A DNA stretch of 6,692 nt from Myxococcota bacterium (GTDB lineage: Bacteria > Myxococcota_A > UBA9160 > PR03): NCBI GenBank assembly GCA_030066475.1, contig JASJBO010000387.1, positions 1 through 6,692 on the forward strand, read 5' to 3'. The translations under genes were made by a program, and so were the position numbers. Below are positions 1 through 6,620 of this stretch, one piece after another. The notes under the pieces were generated by a model. The model ran no database searches. It was not told where the DNA came from and worked only from the letters and a program-made list of their open reading frames with translations. The stretch's first letter is position 1; each line of letters starts with the position of its first letter.

Positions 1-849
<849 letters not shown>

Positions 850-960
850 CCATCGGCCCTCGGGTAGCTGATCTCCGAGCTCGTCGACGCCGGCGCACGC
901 AGGATCGCGCGCGAGGCACCTGCGCTCGGCGCTCCGACCTCCTCCTCCCGCGTCTTGTCC

Positions 961-988
961 CCGGGGGAGCGCGGGTCGTGGCCCCCGG
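961..988. repeat. Inverted repeat CCGGGGG-N14-CCCCCGG
   Basis: A perfect 7-bp inverted repeat has arms at 961-967 and 982-988 and a 14-nt loop, all G/C pairs. It lies about 110 nt after the katG stop and about 130 nt before the next start codon. No run of T follows either side, so it is not a classical intrinsic terminator. It may form an RNA hairpin in a leader or a trailing structure, but a chance origin is plausible in DNA this GC-rich. Confidence 0.35.
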
Positions 989-1106
989 AGCTTCCGCGCG
1001 CGTAGGCTCGCTCGCGTTGCGCCGCTAGAGTCGCCGTGGAGCGCGCATGCGCTTAAAGAGACGCGCGGCCCGGGGTGCGCCGGAGCGACGTCGGTCCTGA
1101 AACACC

Positions 1107-1111
1107 GGGAG
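1107..1111 (+). promoter_or_regulatory. Ribosome binding site of the NapA-like gene
   Basis: GGGAG sits 6 nt before the ATG at 1118. This fixes the start of the molybdoenzyme and places its twin-arginine motif at residues 16-22, as expected for a Tat substrate. Confidence 0.75.
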
Positions 1112-1117
1112 TCAGCC

Positions 1118-3415
1118 ATGAGCGAAGAGGAAGAGCCCCGGCTGGGGGGGGCTTTTGCGGTCACCCGGCGCGACGTGCTCCGGATCGCCGGCGCCCTCGG
1201 TCTCGTGAGCGCGGGCGGAGGGGTCGCCTGGGGCGGTCTCGAGTTCCTGGCCGTGCAGGGGCAGCCGTCGAGCTGGCACAAGAGCGTGTGCCGCTACTGC
1301 GGCAGCGGCTGTGGGGTCTCCGTCGGGATCCGCGAGGGCCAGGTCGTCGAGGTGCGTGGCGACGAAGACGCGCACAACCGCGGCAAGCTCTGCGTCAAGG
1401 GGACGCTGCTCCCGCAGCTGACCACGGCGCCGGGGCGCGTACTCCACCCGCAGATCCGCGAGAACGGCAGCCTGCGACGCGCGAGCTGGGACGAGGCGAT
1501 GACGCTCGTGGCCTCGCGATTCCGCGAGGCCATCGACGAGGCCGGGCCCGACGCCGTCGCCTACTACGGATCCGGTCAGCTCCTCGCGGAAGAGAGCTAC
1601 ACCGCGAACAAGCTGTTCAAGGCGGGCATCGGCACCAACAACGTCGACGGCAACCCCCGCCTCTGCATGGCCTCGGCCGCCGTCGGCTACACGAGGGTCT
1701 TCGGCAAGGACGAGCCGCCCGGAGCCTACGAAGACATCGACCACGCCGACGTCTTCTTCATCATCGGCGCCAATCCGGCCGAGTGCCATCAGCCGATCTT
1801 CGAGCGCGTGCTGGCACGCAAGCGGATGCACCCCGAGACGAAGATCGTGTGCGTCGATCCGCGCCGGACCTTGACCGCCGAGCACGCCGACCTGCACCTG
1901 GCGCCGCGACCGGGCAGCGACCTCCTGCTGCTGTGGTCGATGGCCCACGTGATGCTGCGCGGCAGTCTGGTCGATCGAGACTTCGTCGAGTCCCACGTGT
2001 CCATGCTCACGGCCGACGGCACCCCGACCGACTGGGACGGCCTCGCGGCGTTCCTCGAGGACTACGCGCCGGATCGCGTGTCGGAGCGTCTCGGGGTTCC
2101 CGCCTCGCGCATCGTCGAGGTGGCCCATCTGTTCGCGGCGGCCCCGGCCACGATGAGCCTGTGGACGATGGGTTTGAACCAGCGTGTCGACGGCTCCGCG
2201 CTCAACACCACGGTCAACGGGCTCCATCTGCTGGCGGGCCAGATCGGACGGCCCGGCGCCACGCCGCTCTCCATGACCGGCCAGAGCAACGCCTGTGGCG
2301 GCGTCCGCGACACGGGTACCCTCGCGCACGCGCTGCCCCACGGCCGCATGGTGGCGAATCCCGCGCACCGGGCCGAGATGGAGGAGCTCTGGGGCGTCCC
2401 GGCGGGTCGGATCGCACCCGAGCCCGGGCTCGACGCGATCGCGCTATTCGCCGCGATGGCCGAGGGCCGCGTGCGCTGCCTGCTCAACATGTGCACGAAC
2501 CCCGGGCAGAGCCTTCCCAACCTCCCGCGCCACCGGGAGGGGCTGGAGCGCGCCTTCCTCGTCGTGGTGGACGCGTTCGAGGACACGGCGACCTCCCGCT
2601 ACGCGGACGTCGTTCTCCCCGCCGCGCTCTGGATCGAGAAGGAGGGCGTCTACGGCCAGACCGAGCGGCGCTACCAGCTGATCGAGAAGCTCGTCGACCC
2701 GCCGGGCGAGGCGCGCAGCGACCTCGAGATCCTGGTGGACCTCGCCGAGCGGCTGGGCTTCGGCGAGCTCATCACGGCAAAGACGTCGGCCGACGTCTGG
2801 GAGGAGTACCGGGCGCTCTCGCGTCACTCGAAGTACGACTTCAGCGGCATGACCCGCGAGCGGCTCCATCGCGAGCACGGCATCCAGTGGCCCTGCCCCA
2901 GCGAAGGCCACCCCGGAACCGTCCGGCGCTACGTCCCCGGCGACCCCTTCGTGGCCGACGGGCGCGCTTTCGACTTCTACGGGAACCCAGACCACCGCGC
3001 GCGTCTCCACCTTACGCCTTACGAGGAGCGCTCGGATCCGGTCGATGGGGACTACCCGCTCGTGCTCACCACGGGTCGGATCGTCGAGCAGTGGCACACC
3101 GGCACGATGACGGACCGGATCCCCGCGATTCGCAACAACACGCCTCGCGGGCACTTCGAGCTGCACGCCTCCGACGCCGAGGATCTCGGCGTCGAGGAAG
3201 GAGATCGCGTGCGGGTGGTGAGTCGCTACGGAAGCATCGACGGCCCGGCTCGGGTCTCCCTCGGACCCCGGCCGGGAACGCTCTTCGCGGCCTTCTACGA
3301 CGCGGCGTGGCTGGTCAACCAGCTCGTGACCGATCGTATCGACCCCTTCAGCAAGCAGCCCGACTTCAAGACGACCGCGGTTCGCGTCGAGAAGATCCGG
3401 TCGGAGATGGGATGA
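1118..3415 (+). CDS. napA: NapA-like periplasmic molybdopterin reductase (probable nitrate reductase catalytic subunit)
   Basis: Predicted Mo-bis-MGD/[4Fe-4S] oxidoreductase of the DMSO reductase superfamily, most like NapA, which reduces nitrate to nitrite in the periplasm. The 765-residue product opens with a Tat motif, TRRDVLR (16-22), and a hydrophobic stretch to about 40; no sharp cleavage site is evident. The cluster ligands are C58, C61, C65 and C92, with the conserved Lys at 94. NPRLCMASA supplies C183 as the expected Mo ligand, so it is not a selenocysteine formate dehydrogenase. Other NapA signatures are GQSNACGG near 388, EKEGVYGQTERR near 507, TGRIVEQWHTGTMT at 652-665 and a C-terminal DAAWLVNQL. 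The length is closer to short, Desulfovibrio-type monomeric NapA than to the ~830-residue E. coli form. Some motifs (CVDPRRTLTAEHADLHL) recall assimilatory NasA, so the exact substrate is inferred. First gene of a coupled operon with a multiheme electron donor. Confidence 0.88.
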   Translation: MSEEEEPRLGGAFAVTRRDVLRIAGALGLVSAGGGVAWGGLEFLAVQGQPSSWHKSVCRYCGSGCGVSVGIREGQVVEVRGDEDAHNRGKLCVKGTLLPQLTTAPGRVLHPQIRENGSLRRASWDEAMTLVASRFREAIDEAGPDAVAYYGSGQLLAEESYTANKLFKAGIGTNNVDGNPRLCMASAAVGYTRVFGKDEPPGAYEDIDHADVFFIIGANPAECHQPIFERVLARKRMHPETKIVCVDPRRTLTAEHADLHLAPRPGSDLLLLWSMAHVMLRGSLVDRDFVESHVSMLTADGTPTDWDGLAAFLEDYAPDRVSERLGVPASRIVEVAHLFAAAPATMSLWTMGLNQRVDGSALNTTVNGLHLLAGQIGRPGATPLSMTGQSNACGGVRDTGTLAHALPHGRMVANPAHRAEMEELWGVPAGRIAPEPGLDAIALFAAMAEGRVRCLLNMCTNPGQSLPNLPRHREGLERAFLVVVDAFEDTATSRYADVVLPAALWIEKEGVYGQTERRYQLIEKLVDPPGEARSDLEILVDLAERLGFGELITAKTSADVWEEYRALSRHSKYDFSGMTRERLHREHGIQWPCPSEGHPGTVRRYVPGDPFVADGRAFDFYGNPDHRARLHLTPYEERSDPVDGDYPLVLTTGRIVEQWHTGTMTDRIPAIRNNTPRGHFELHASDAEDLGVEEGDRVRVVSRYGSIDGPARVSLGPRPGTLFAAFYDAAWLVNQLVTDRIDPFSKQPDFKTTAVRVEKIRSEMG

Positions 3416-4086
3416 GCGTGCTCGCGATCCTGACCGCCGCACTCGCGGCGCTGACTCTCGCAGGGTGCGTCTACCTCTTCGTCCGAGACCCCGACCGGTT
3501 GTCGCGGACCGAGCTCGTCGACCTCGGGGTCTTCGCGATTCCCCGCCTCGCGGCATTCCGCCTGATCGCTCTGGTCGTGATCTTCCTCCTGCCGGCTGCA
3601 GCGGTCACGACGGCCAACCTCGAGGTGATCGAGGGCGCCCAGACTGTCGAGGCGTGCGGCGGATGCCACATCATGCAGCCGATGATCACGGACATGGTCG
3701 ACCCCGAGAGCGACTCGCTCGCCGCCCGCCACTACAGGAGCCCCGCGGCGTCCGGGCACGAGTGCTACTCCTGCCACTCGGGGTACGGCTTCAACGGCGC
3801 GCTTGCAGCGAAGCTCGAGGGTTACCGGCATCTCGTGCGTTACACGACCGGGCTCTACCCGGAGCCGGTCCGCATCCGCGGACACTTCGACTCGGCATCC
3901 TGCCGCGGATGTCACGAAGGCACGCGCGGCTTCGAAGCGGTGAACTCGCATCACATCGTGCGCGAAGCGGGCATGAAGCCCGCCACCAGCTGCCTCAACT
4001 GCCACGGGCTCGCCCACCCCTCGCGCACCGAGCGAACGCCTGGAAGCCCCGACTACGATCGCCTGATGAGCCGGGTGGCAGAGTGA
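3412..4086 (+). CDS. NapC/NrfH-like membrane-anchored tetraheme cytochrome c
   Basis: Probable quinol dehydrogenase passing electrons from the membrane quinol pool to the NapA-like enzyme. The 224-residue product has four CxxCH heme sites: CGGCH 82-86, CYSCH 118-122, CRGCH 164-168 and CLNCH 194-198. The first reads CGGCHIM, matching the CxxCHxM form that gives a Met-ligated first heme in NrfH; M88 is the candidate. Candidate distal histidines include H107, H116, H140, H158, H180 and H181. Two hydrophobic segments (about 3-24 and 51-68) precede the hemes, joined by an Arg-rich loop, so the loop is probably cytoplasmic and the heme domain periplasmic; typical NapC/NrfH has one anchor. The start ATG overlaps the upstream stop (ATGA), with GGAG 5 nt before it. 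It may equally be a NapM-like or other multiheme donor, so I give no symbol. LAGC at 16-19 resembles a lipobox. Confidence 0.85.
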   Translation: MSVLAILTAALAALTLAGCVYLFVRDPDRLSRTELVDLGVFAIPRLAAFRLIALVVIFLLPAAAVTTANLEVIEGAQTVEACGGCHIMQPMITDMVDPESDSLAARHYRSPAASGHECYSCHSGYGFNGALAAKLEGYRHLVRYTTGLYPEPVRIRGHFDSASCRGCHEGTRGFEAVNSHHIVREAGMKPATSCLNCHGLAHPSRTERTPGSPDYDRLMSRVAE

Positions 4087-4274
4087 GGCTCGAGGCCCTG
4101 CTCACGGCGATCGCCTCGCTGATCGTCCTCTGGTTCGCGCTCACTCGAAACGCCTACTCGATGGGGGCTCTCGTCTTCGTGGCGATGCCCCTCTACGCGG
4201 TGTCGGTCGGGTTCTTCCTGCGCACGGTCGCCCGGAAGGTGCGCGCGGAGTATCGAGAGGTCGACGCGCCCTGA
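4083..4274 (+). CDS. Small two-helix membrane protein of the nap-like operon
   Basis: I do not recognise this 63-residue product. The GTG start overlaps the stop of the tetraheme cytochrome gene by 4 nt (GTGA), which repeats the coupling at the previous junction and supports translation. Two hydrophobic helices are predicted, about 5-20 and 28-46, separated by a short TRNAYSMG turn. The C-terminal tail (RTVARKVRAEYREV) is strongly basic, so both ends should be cytoplasmic by the positive-inside rule. It contains no cysteine and no heme motif. Its place suggests an accessory or anchoring subunit of the quinol-oxidising cytochrome, or an assembly factor; that is inference from context only. An in-frame ATG at 4161 is a possible later start but would remove the first helix. 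Confidence 0.65.
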   Translation: MRLEALLTAIASLIVLWFALTRNAYSMGALVFVAMPLYAVSVGFFLRTVARKVRAEYREVDAP

Positions 4275-4276
4275 CA

Positions 4277-4291
4277 GGCCCTGCGCGGGCC
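4277..4291. terminator. Possible bidirectional hairpin between convergent operons
   Basis: GGCCC (4277-4281), a TGCGC loop and GGGCC (4287-4291) form a 5-bp all-G/C hairpin in the 46-nt gap between two operons that run towards each other. CCTGA (4270-4274) and TCAGG (4309-4313) could pair around it. Position favours a terminator shared by both strands, but there is no T-tract, so this is weak and Rho-dependent ending is equally possible. Confidence 0.3.
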
Positions 4292-4320
4292 CGCGATCGG
4301 AACCGGGGTCAGGAGGCGGC

Positions 4321-4899
4321 TCAGGGCACGATCGGCACGCCGTCCCAGCCGCCGTCGCCCGGCTCGAAGCGGATGCGGCGGTGGGCTTCGCGGCCCAGCT
4401 CGAGCCAATCGAGCTCCTCGACGAGACACAGCACGACCGCGAAGCTCGCGAAGCCCGCGTCGTCTCCCGCGCGGAAGCCTGGGCTCGCGCCCGGCAGCAG
4501 GGGCGTGCCTGGAGCCGGCTCGATCGCGTAGAGAGCCCGTGCGGCGGGCCCCTGTTGCTGCCACGCTGCCCGCGCCACCTCGTCTCCGGCGTGCACCGTC
4601 GCCCGCGACTCCGCGCGCACCTGGATGCGTCGCCGCGGATCGTAGAAGCACCAGCTCAACCGCGGCTCGAGCTCCAGCTCCCGGACCTTTCCGGAGCGCA
4701 GATCCGTGTGCAGGGCCAGCCGGGCCGCCGCCGGATCGGCCTCGCGCAGCACGACGGTACGCGCCCGTACACCGCGACGCGGGCAGCGCGAGGCGACGAC
4801 CGGGTGGCGGTACGCATGCCGTCGGTCGCGGGTAGCGCGCACCAGACGCGCCCAGGTGTCTCTCCAGACCTCGGCCGGCTCGAGAGGACCCGGCGACAT
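4321..4899 (-). CDS. Pyridoxamine 5'-phosphate oxidase-like FMN-binding protein (Alr4036-type)
   Basis: A 192-residue product of the PNPOx-like split-barrel flavoprotein fold. Visible family marks are RHPVVAS near 31-37, the FMN-contact strand RTVVLR at 47-52, LHTDLRSGKVRELE at 63-76 (RSxK being typical for FMN phosphate binding), SWCFYDPRRRIQVRAES at 82-98, and a C-terminal LDWLELGREAHRRIRF stretch. An N-terminal W and this C-terminal layout recall the Alr4036-type PNPOx relatives rather than true PdxH, so the substrate is unknown and a role in vitamin B6 synthesis should not be assumed. No signal peptide, so probably cytosolic. The ATG at 4899-4897 shares one base with the stop of the upstream gene (TGATG), implying translational coupling; a GAAGG lies 11 nt before it. 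The same frame is open upstream to 5394, but that stretch is low-complexity Arg/Pro/Ala and overlaps the neighbour, so I use the shorter start. Confidence 0.85.
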   Translation of the reverse strand: MSPGPLEPAEVWRDTWARLVRATRDRRHAYRHPVVASRCPRRGVRARTVVLREADPAAARLALHTDLRSGKVRELELEPRLSWCFYDPRRRIQVRAESRATVHAGDEVARAAWQQQGPAARALYAIEPAPGTPLLPGASPGFRAGDDAGFASFAVVLCLVEELDWLELGREAHRRIRFEPGDGGWDGVPIVP

Positions 4900-5573
4900 C
4901 ACGGCGCCGACCTTCGCCACAGCGTCCGATCGGGCCGTCCGGGACGCGCCTCCGTCACGCGAAGCACGAGGTCCGAGATGTCGGGCACGGCGCCCTCCAC
5001 ACACAGCTCGACGACCGGCTCCCGGCCGCAACGACGTCGCTCTTCGAAGGGATGGTCGGCCATCCGGCGGAAGGTGTCGCGTCCTCGTGGGGCCGAGAAG
5101 CGCGTGGCCCCCGTGTTGATCGGAGCCAGGCGCACCCGGGCCGCGTGGCGGGTGAGGAGCTCGCAGGTGTCGACCTCGATCAGGGTCTGCGCGAGCCCGC
5201 GGTAGGAGCGGGCGTTGCGCAAGGTGTCGAGCCTCCGCCTCGTCACCCAGAAGAAGACCTTGCTGTTCAGCGTGCGCAGCCAGGTGCTGACGCCGAGCCC
5301 CCCTACGAGGGAGCGCTCGAGGCCGCGCCGGCTCATCGATCGCTGGTCGCGGATCACGGCGGCACCGTGCACGGGATGGCGGATCTCGATGCACTCGGTG
5401 CGAAGTGCCGCCTCGATCCGGCGCCGCTCGGCGCCTCGGATCTCGAAGAGGTCGAGAAGGGAGGAGGTGCTCAGGAGGCCGTGGCGGCGAATGCCGGGCC
5501 AGCTACCCGCTGCCGACATGTGGTAGAGAACCGGATACGTCTCCGCGAGCCGGACCGCGTCCCAATCGTTCAC
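4899..5573 (-). CDS. Uncharacterised protein, possible ADP-ribosyltransferase-like (DUF7002/DarT-like) fold
   Basis: A 224-residue protein without signal peptide or membrane segment. The N-terminal YPVLYHMSAAGSWPGI (13-28) followed by RHGLLSTSSLLDLF (30-43) recalls the 'LYH...I..HGL.S' opening of DUF7002/DUF4433 (DarT-like) proteins, which belong to or resemble ADP-ribosyltransferases. Downstream are KVFFWV (105-110) and VVELCVEGAVPDI (187-199), where E189 could be the acidic catalytic position. With H18 this would fit an H-x-E layout, but that is inference and no NAD contact is proven. The frame is open to a GTG at 5729; I prefer the GTG at 5573 because the family-like sequence begins right after it, the extension looks non-coding, and a sigma70-like promoter lies at 5580-5608 inside the extension. 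The gene lacks a ribosome binding site, consistent with leaderless translation. It is coupled to the PNPOx-like gene downstream. No antitoxin partner is recognisable. Confidence 0.72.
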   Translation of the reverse strand: MNDWDAVRLAETYPVLYHMSAAGSWPGIRRHGLLSTSSLLDLFEIRGAERRRIEAALRTECIEIRHPVHGAAVIRDQRSMSRRGLERSLVGGLGVSTWLRTLNSKVFFWVTRRRLDTLRNARSYRGLAQTLIEVDTCELLTRHAARVRLAPINTGATRFSAPRGRDTFRRMADHPFEERRRCGREPVVELCVEGAVPDISDLVLRVTEARPGRPDRTLWRRSAP

Positions 5574-5579
5574 CAGCAA

Positions 5580-5608
5580 GATATACGGGACGACGTCGAG
5601 AGCGGCAA
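5580..5608 (-). promoter_or_regulatory. Sigma70-type promoter of the ART-like/PNPOx operon
   Basis: On the minus strand TTGCCG (5608-5603) is followed by exactly 17 nt and TATATC (5585-5580). Each box matches 4 of 6 consensus bases and the spacing is optimal. The expected transcription start, about 7 nt after the -10 box, falls at 5573, the G of the chosen GTG start codon. Confidence 0.5.
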
Positions 5609-5814
5609 CGTCCGGGCTAGAAAGTGCGGGCCACCTCGGGTTCTTCGATGGCCGCCACCACTCGCATACCTGCGCCACATCGAGACGCAGCGGTAGCGAA
5701 GCGCATGGGGCGGCGTGAGCAGAGGACACACGGCGTCACCGGAAGTCGTCGTTCCGCAGTGTCATGCATGAAAGAGTGGGCGGTGGTCCAGCAGATCTTC
5801 CACGAAGGATTCCC

Positions 5815-5821
5815 AAGGAGG
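5815..5821 (+). promoter_or_regulatory. Strong ribosome binding site of the surE-like gene
   Basis: AAGGAGG, a near-perfect Shine-Dalgarno sequence, ends 6 nt before the ATG at 5828. It rules out the longer open frame beginning at 5624 and places a clean signal peptide at the N-terminus. Confidence 0.85.
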
Positions 5822-5827
5822 CGCCAC

Positions 5828-6481
5828 ATGTTGGAGTCATGGAAGCGTATCCCGATCGCACTCTCGTTCCTCTTGTGCATCAGCAGCGGCCCCGCCGCCG
5901 CGCTCGATATCCTGCTCACGAATGACGACGGCATCGAGCCCGTCGGCATCCAGACCCTCGCCGCGGCGCTGAGGGCGGCCCACCACAACGTGACGATCGT
6001 GGCGCCCCTCGGTGAGCGCAGCGGGAGCAGCGCAGCGATCAACCTCGTTCCCGTCCGGCCAGTGCAGCTCGGCGCCCAGGATCATGCGCTGATCGCGCTC
6101 GACGAGCCGGTTGACTCGGAGGATCGCGTGCCTCTTCCAGCTACACCCGCGACCTGCGTGATCTTCGGCCTCTCGGTCACGCTCGGGGGCGAGGACCCTG
6201 ATCTCGTCGTCTCGGGCACCAACGTCGGCACGGCCACACCCTTCTCCGGCACCGTGGGCGGGACGACCGCGGGTCTCGCCAGCGACAACCCCTCGATCGC
6301 CTTCAGCAGCGATCCGCCCGACGTGCCCGAGGACGATCCGGCCTTCGAGGAGCACTACGAGAACGTGGCGGCCTTCGCGGTCGAGCTGATTGCACTGCTC
6401 GAGTCCAAGCCCGGCCTGCTCAAGAAGGACCCGGGGCTGCTGCCGGCTGGGATCGCGCTGAACGTCAACCGGCTGCACTGA
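5828..6481 (+). CDS. Exported SurE-like 5'/3'-nucleotidase (survival protein E family), short C-terminus
   Basis: Metal-dependent phosphatase of the SurE family, which removes phosphate from nucleoside monophosphates; here the product is probably periplasmic. Residues 1-25 form a signal peptide (KR near the start, hydrophobic core, AAA before LD), so mature protein should start at L26. LLTNDDGI supplies the metal-binding D33 and D34, ERSGSS supplies S65, and VVSGTNVGT supplies N132, matching the four SurE active-site positions. The usual GTPADCV motif reads ATPATCV at 105-111, losing the Asp. A SGTVGGTTAGLA stretch follows at 140-151. At 217 residues it ends at ALNVNRLH, where the family normally has an LNVN-P motif and then some further 40 or more residues. 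I saw no convincing continuation in the other frames after the stop, so it is either a naturally short form or an old truncation. It stands alone, with a strong ribosome binding site. Confidence 0.88.
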   Translation: MLESWKRIPIALSFLLCISSGPAAALDILLTNDDGIEPVGIQTLAAALRAAHHNVTIVAPLGERSGSSAAINLVPVRPVQLGAQDHALIALDEPVDSEDRVPLPATPATCVIFGLSVTLGGEDPDLVVSGTNVGTATPFSGTVGGTTAGLASDNPSIAFSSDPPDVPEDDPAFEEHYENVAAFAVELIALLESKPGLLKKDPGLLPAGIALNVNRLH

Positions 6482-6592
6482 GGCGGCGCGCCCGCCCGGT
6501 TCCGTCCGCGCGACCGCGCGACCACTCCGCCCGCACCCGCTGCGTGCGTGCCTTCCGGGACTGGAGGCACTGGCCGGGGTAGTCTCGTGCCC

Positions 6593-6603
6593 GTTGGACC
6601 AAC
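6593..6603. repeat. Short palindrome GTTGG-A-CCAAC
   Basis: An 11-bp perfect inverted repeat with a single central base lies 17 nt before the GTG start at 6621. Its position in the leader of that gene fits an operator or a small RNA hairpin, but a single short copy may be chance. Confidence 0.3.
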
Positions 6604-6620
6604 AGAGAGAGCCGCCCCAG

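Larger units (their letters stand above)
850..1117. other. Intergenic region between katG and the nap-like operon
   Basis: These 268 bases carry no supportable gene. They should hold the promoter of the downstream operon, but I see no clear -35/-10 pair and no FNR-type TTGAT-N4-ATCAA site. Visible structure is a 7-bp inverted repeat (961-967 with 982-988) and a GCGCATGCGC palindrome at 1043-1052. An AT-richer patch, TTAAAG, lies at 1053-1058, just after the palindrome and about 60 nt before the next start codon. It could be part of a promoter, but no good -35 box is placed upstream of it. A weak 5-bp hairpin (859-863 with 875-879) after katG lacks a T-tract. Confidence 0.6.
5574..5827. other. 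Divergent intergenic region between the ART-like operon and surE-like gene
   Basis: These 254 bases separate two genes that point away from each other. The left end holds the minus-strand promoter. The right end holds the surE-like ribosome binding site. In between is a TCATGCATGA palindrome at 5762-5771, which could be an operator or chance. I see no strong plus-strand -35/-10 pair. Open frames cross the region on both strands (minus to 5729, plus from 5624), but neither has a ribosome binding site at its outer start and both read as unlikely protein. Confidence 0.5.

Noticed and set aside
859..879. CTCGG/CCGAG hairpin as a katG terminator
   Set aside because: Only 5 bp with an 11-nt loop and no T-tract.
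1017..1031. TTGCGC (1017-1022) and TAGAGT (1026-1031) as a promoter for the nap-like operon
   Set aside because: The boxes are only 3 nt apart, far from the usual 16-18 nt, and neither has a good partner at proper spacing.
1075..3411. Long plus-strand open frame in front of the tetraheme cytochrome, read as one ~1000-residue protein
   Set aside because: Its first ~780 residues are Arg/Pro/Gly-rich and lie out of frame over the clearly conserved NapA-like gene; only the part from 3412 is real.
1112..3556. Long minus-strand open frames (1112-2368 and 2444-3556) opposite the NapA-like gene
   Set aside because: They are typical antisense open frames of GC-rich coding DNA, with Arg/Gly/Val-rich translations and no recognisable motif, while the plus strand has a full conserved protein.
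4900..5394. N-terminal extension of the PNPOx-like protein upstream of 4899
   Set aside because: The extension is low-complexity Arg/Pro/Ala, overlaps the conserved ART-like gene in another frame, and the ATG at 4899 has the TGATG coupling.
5574..5729. N-terminal extension of the ART-like protein to the GTG at 5729
   Set aside because: It has no ribosome binding site, looks non-coding, and contains a well-spaced promoter; kept as an alternative only.
6580..6585. TAGTCT as a -10 box for the gene at the right edge
   Set aside because: It resembles a -10 element but no acceptable -35 box lies 16-18 nt upstream.
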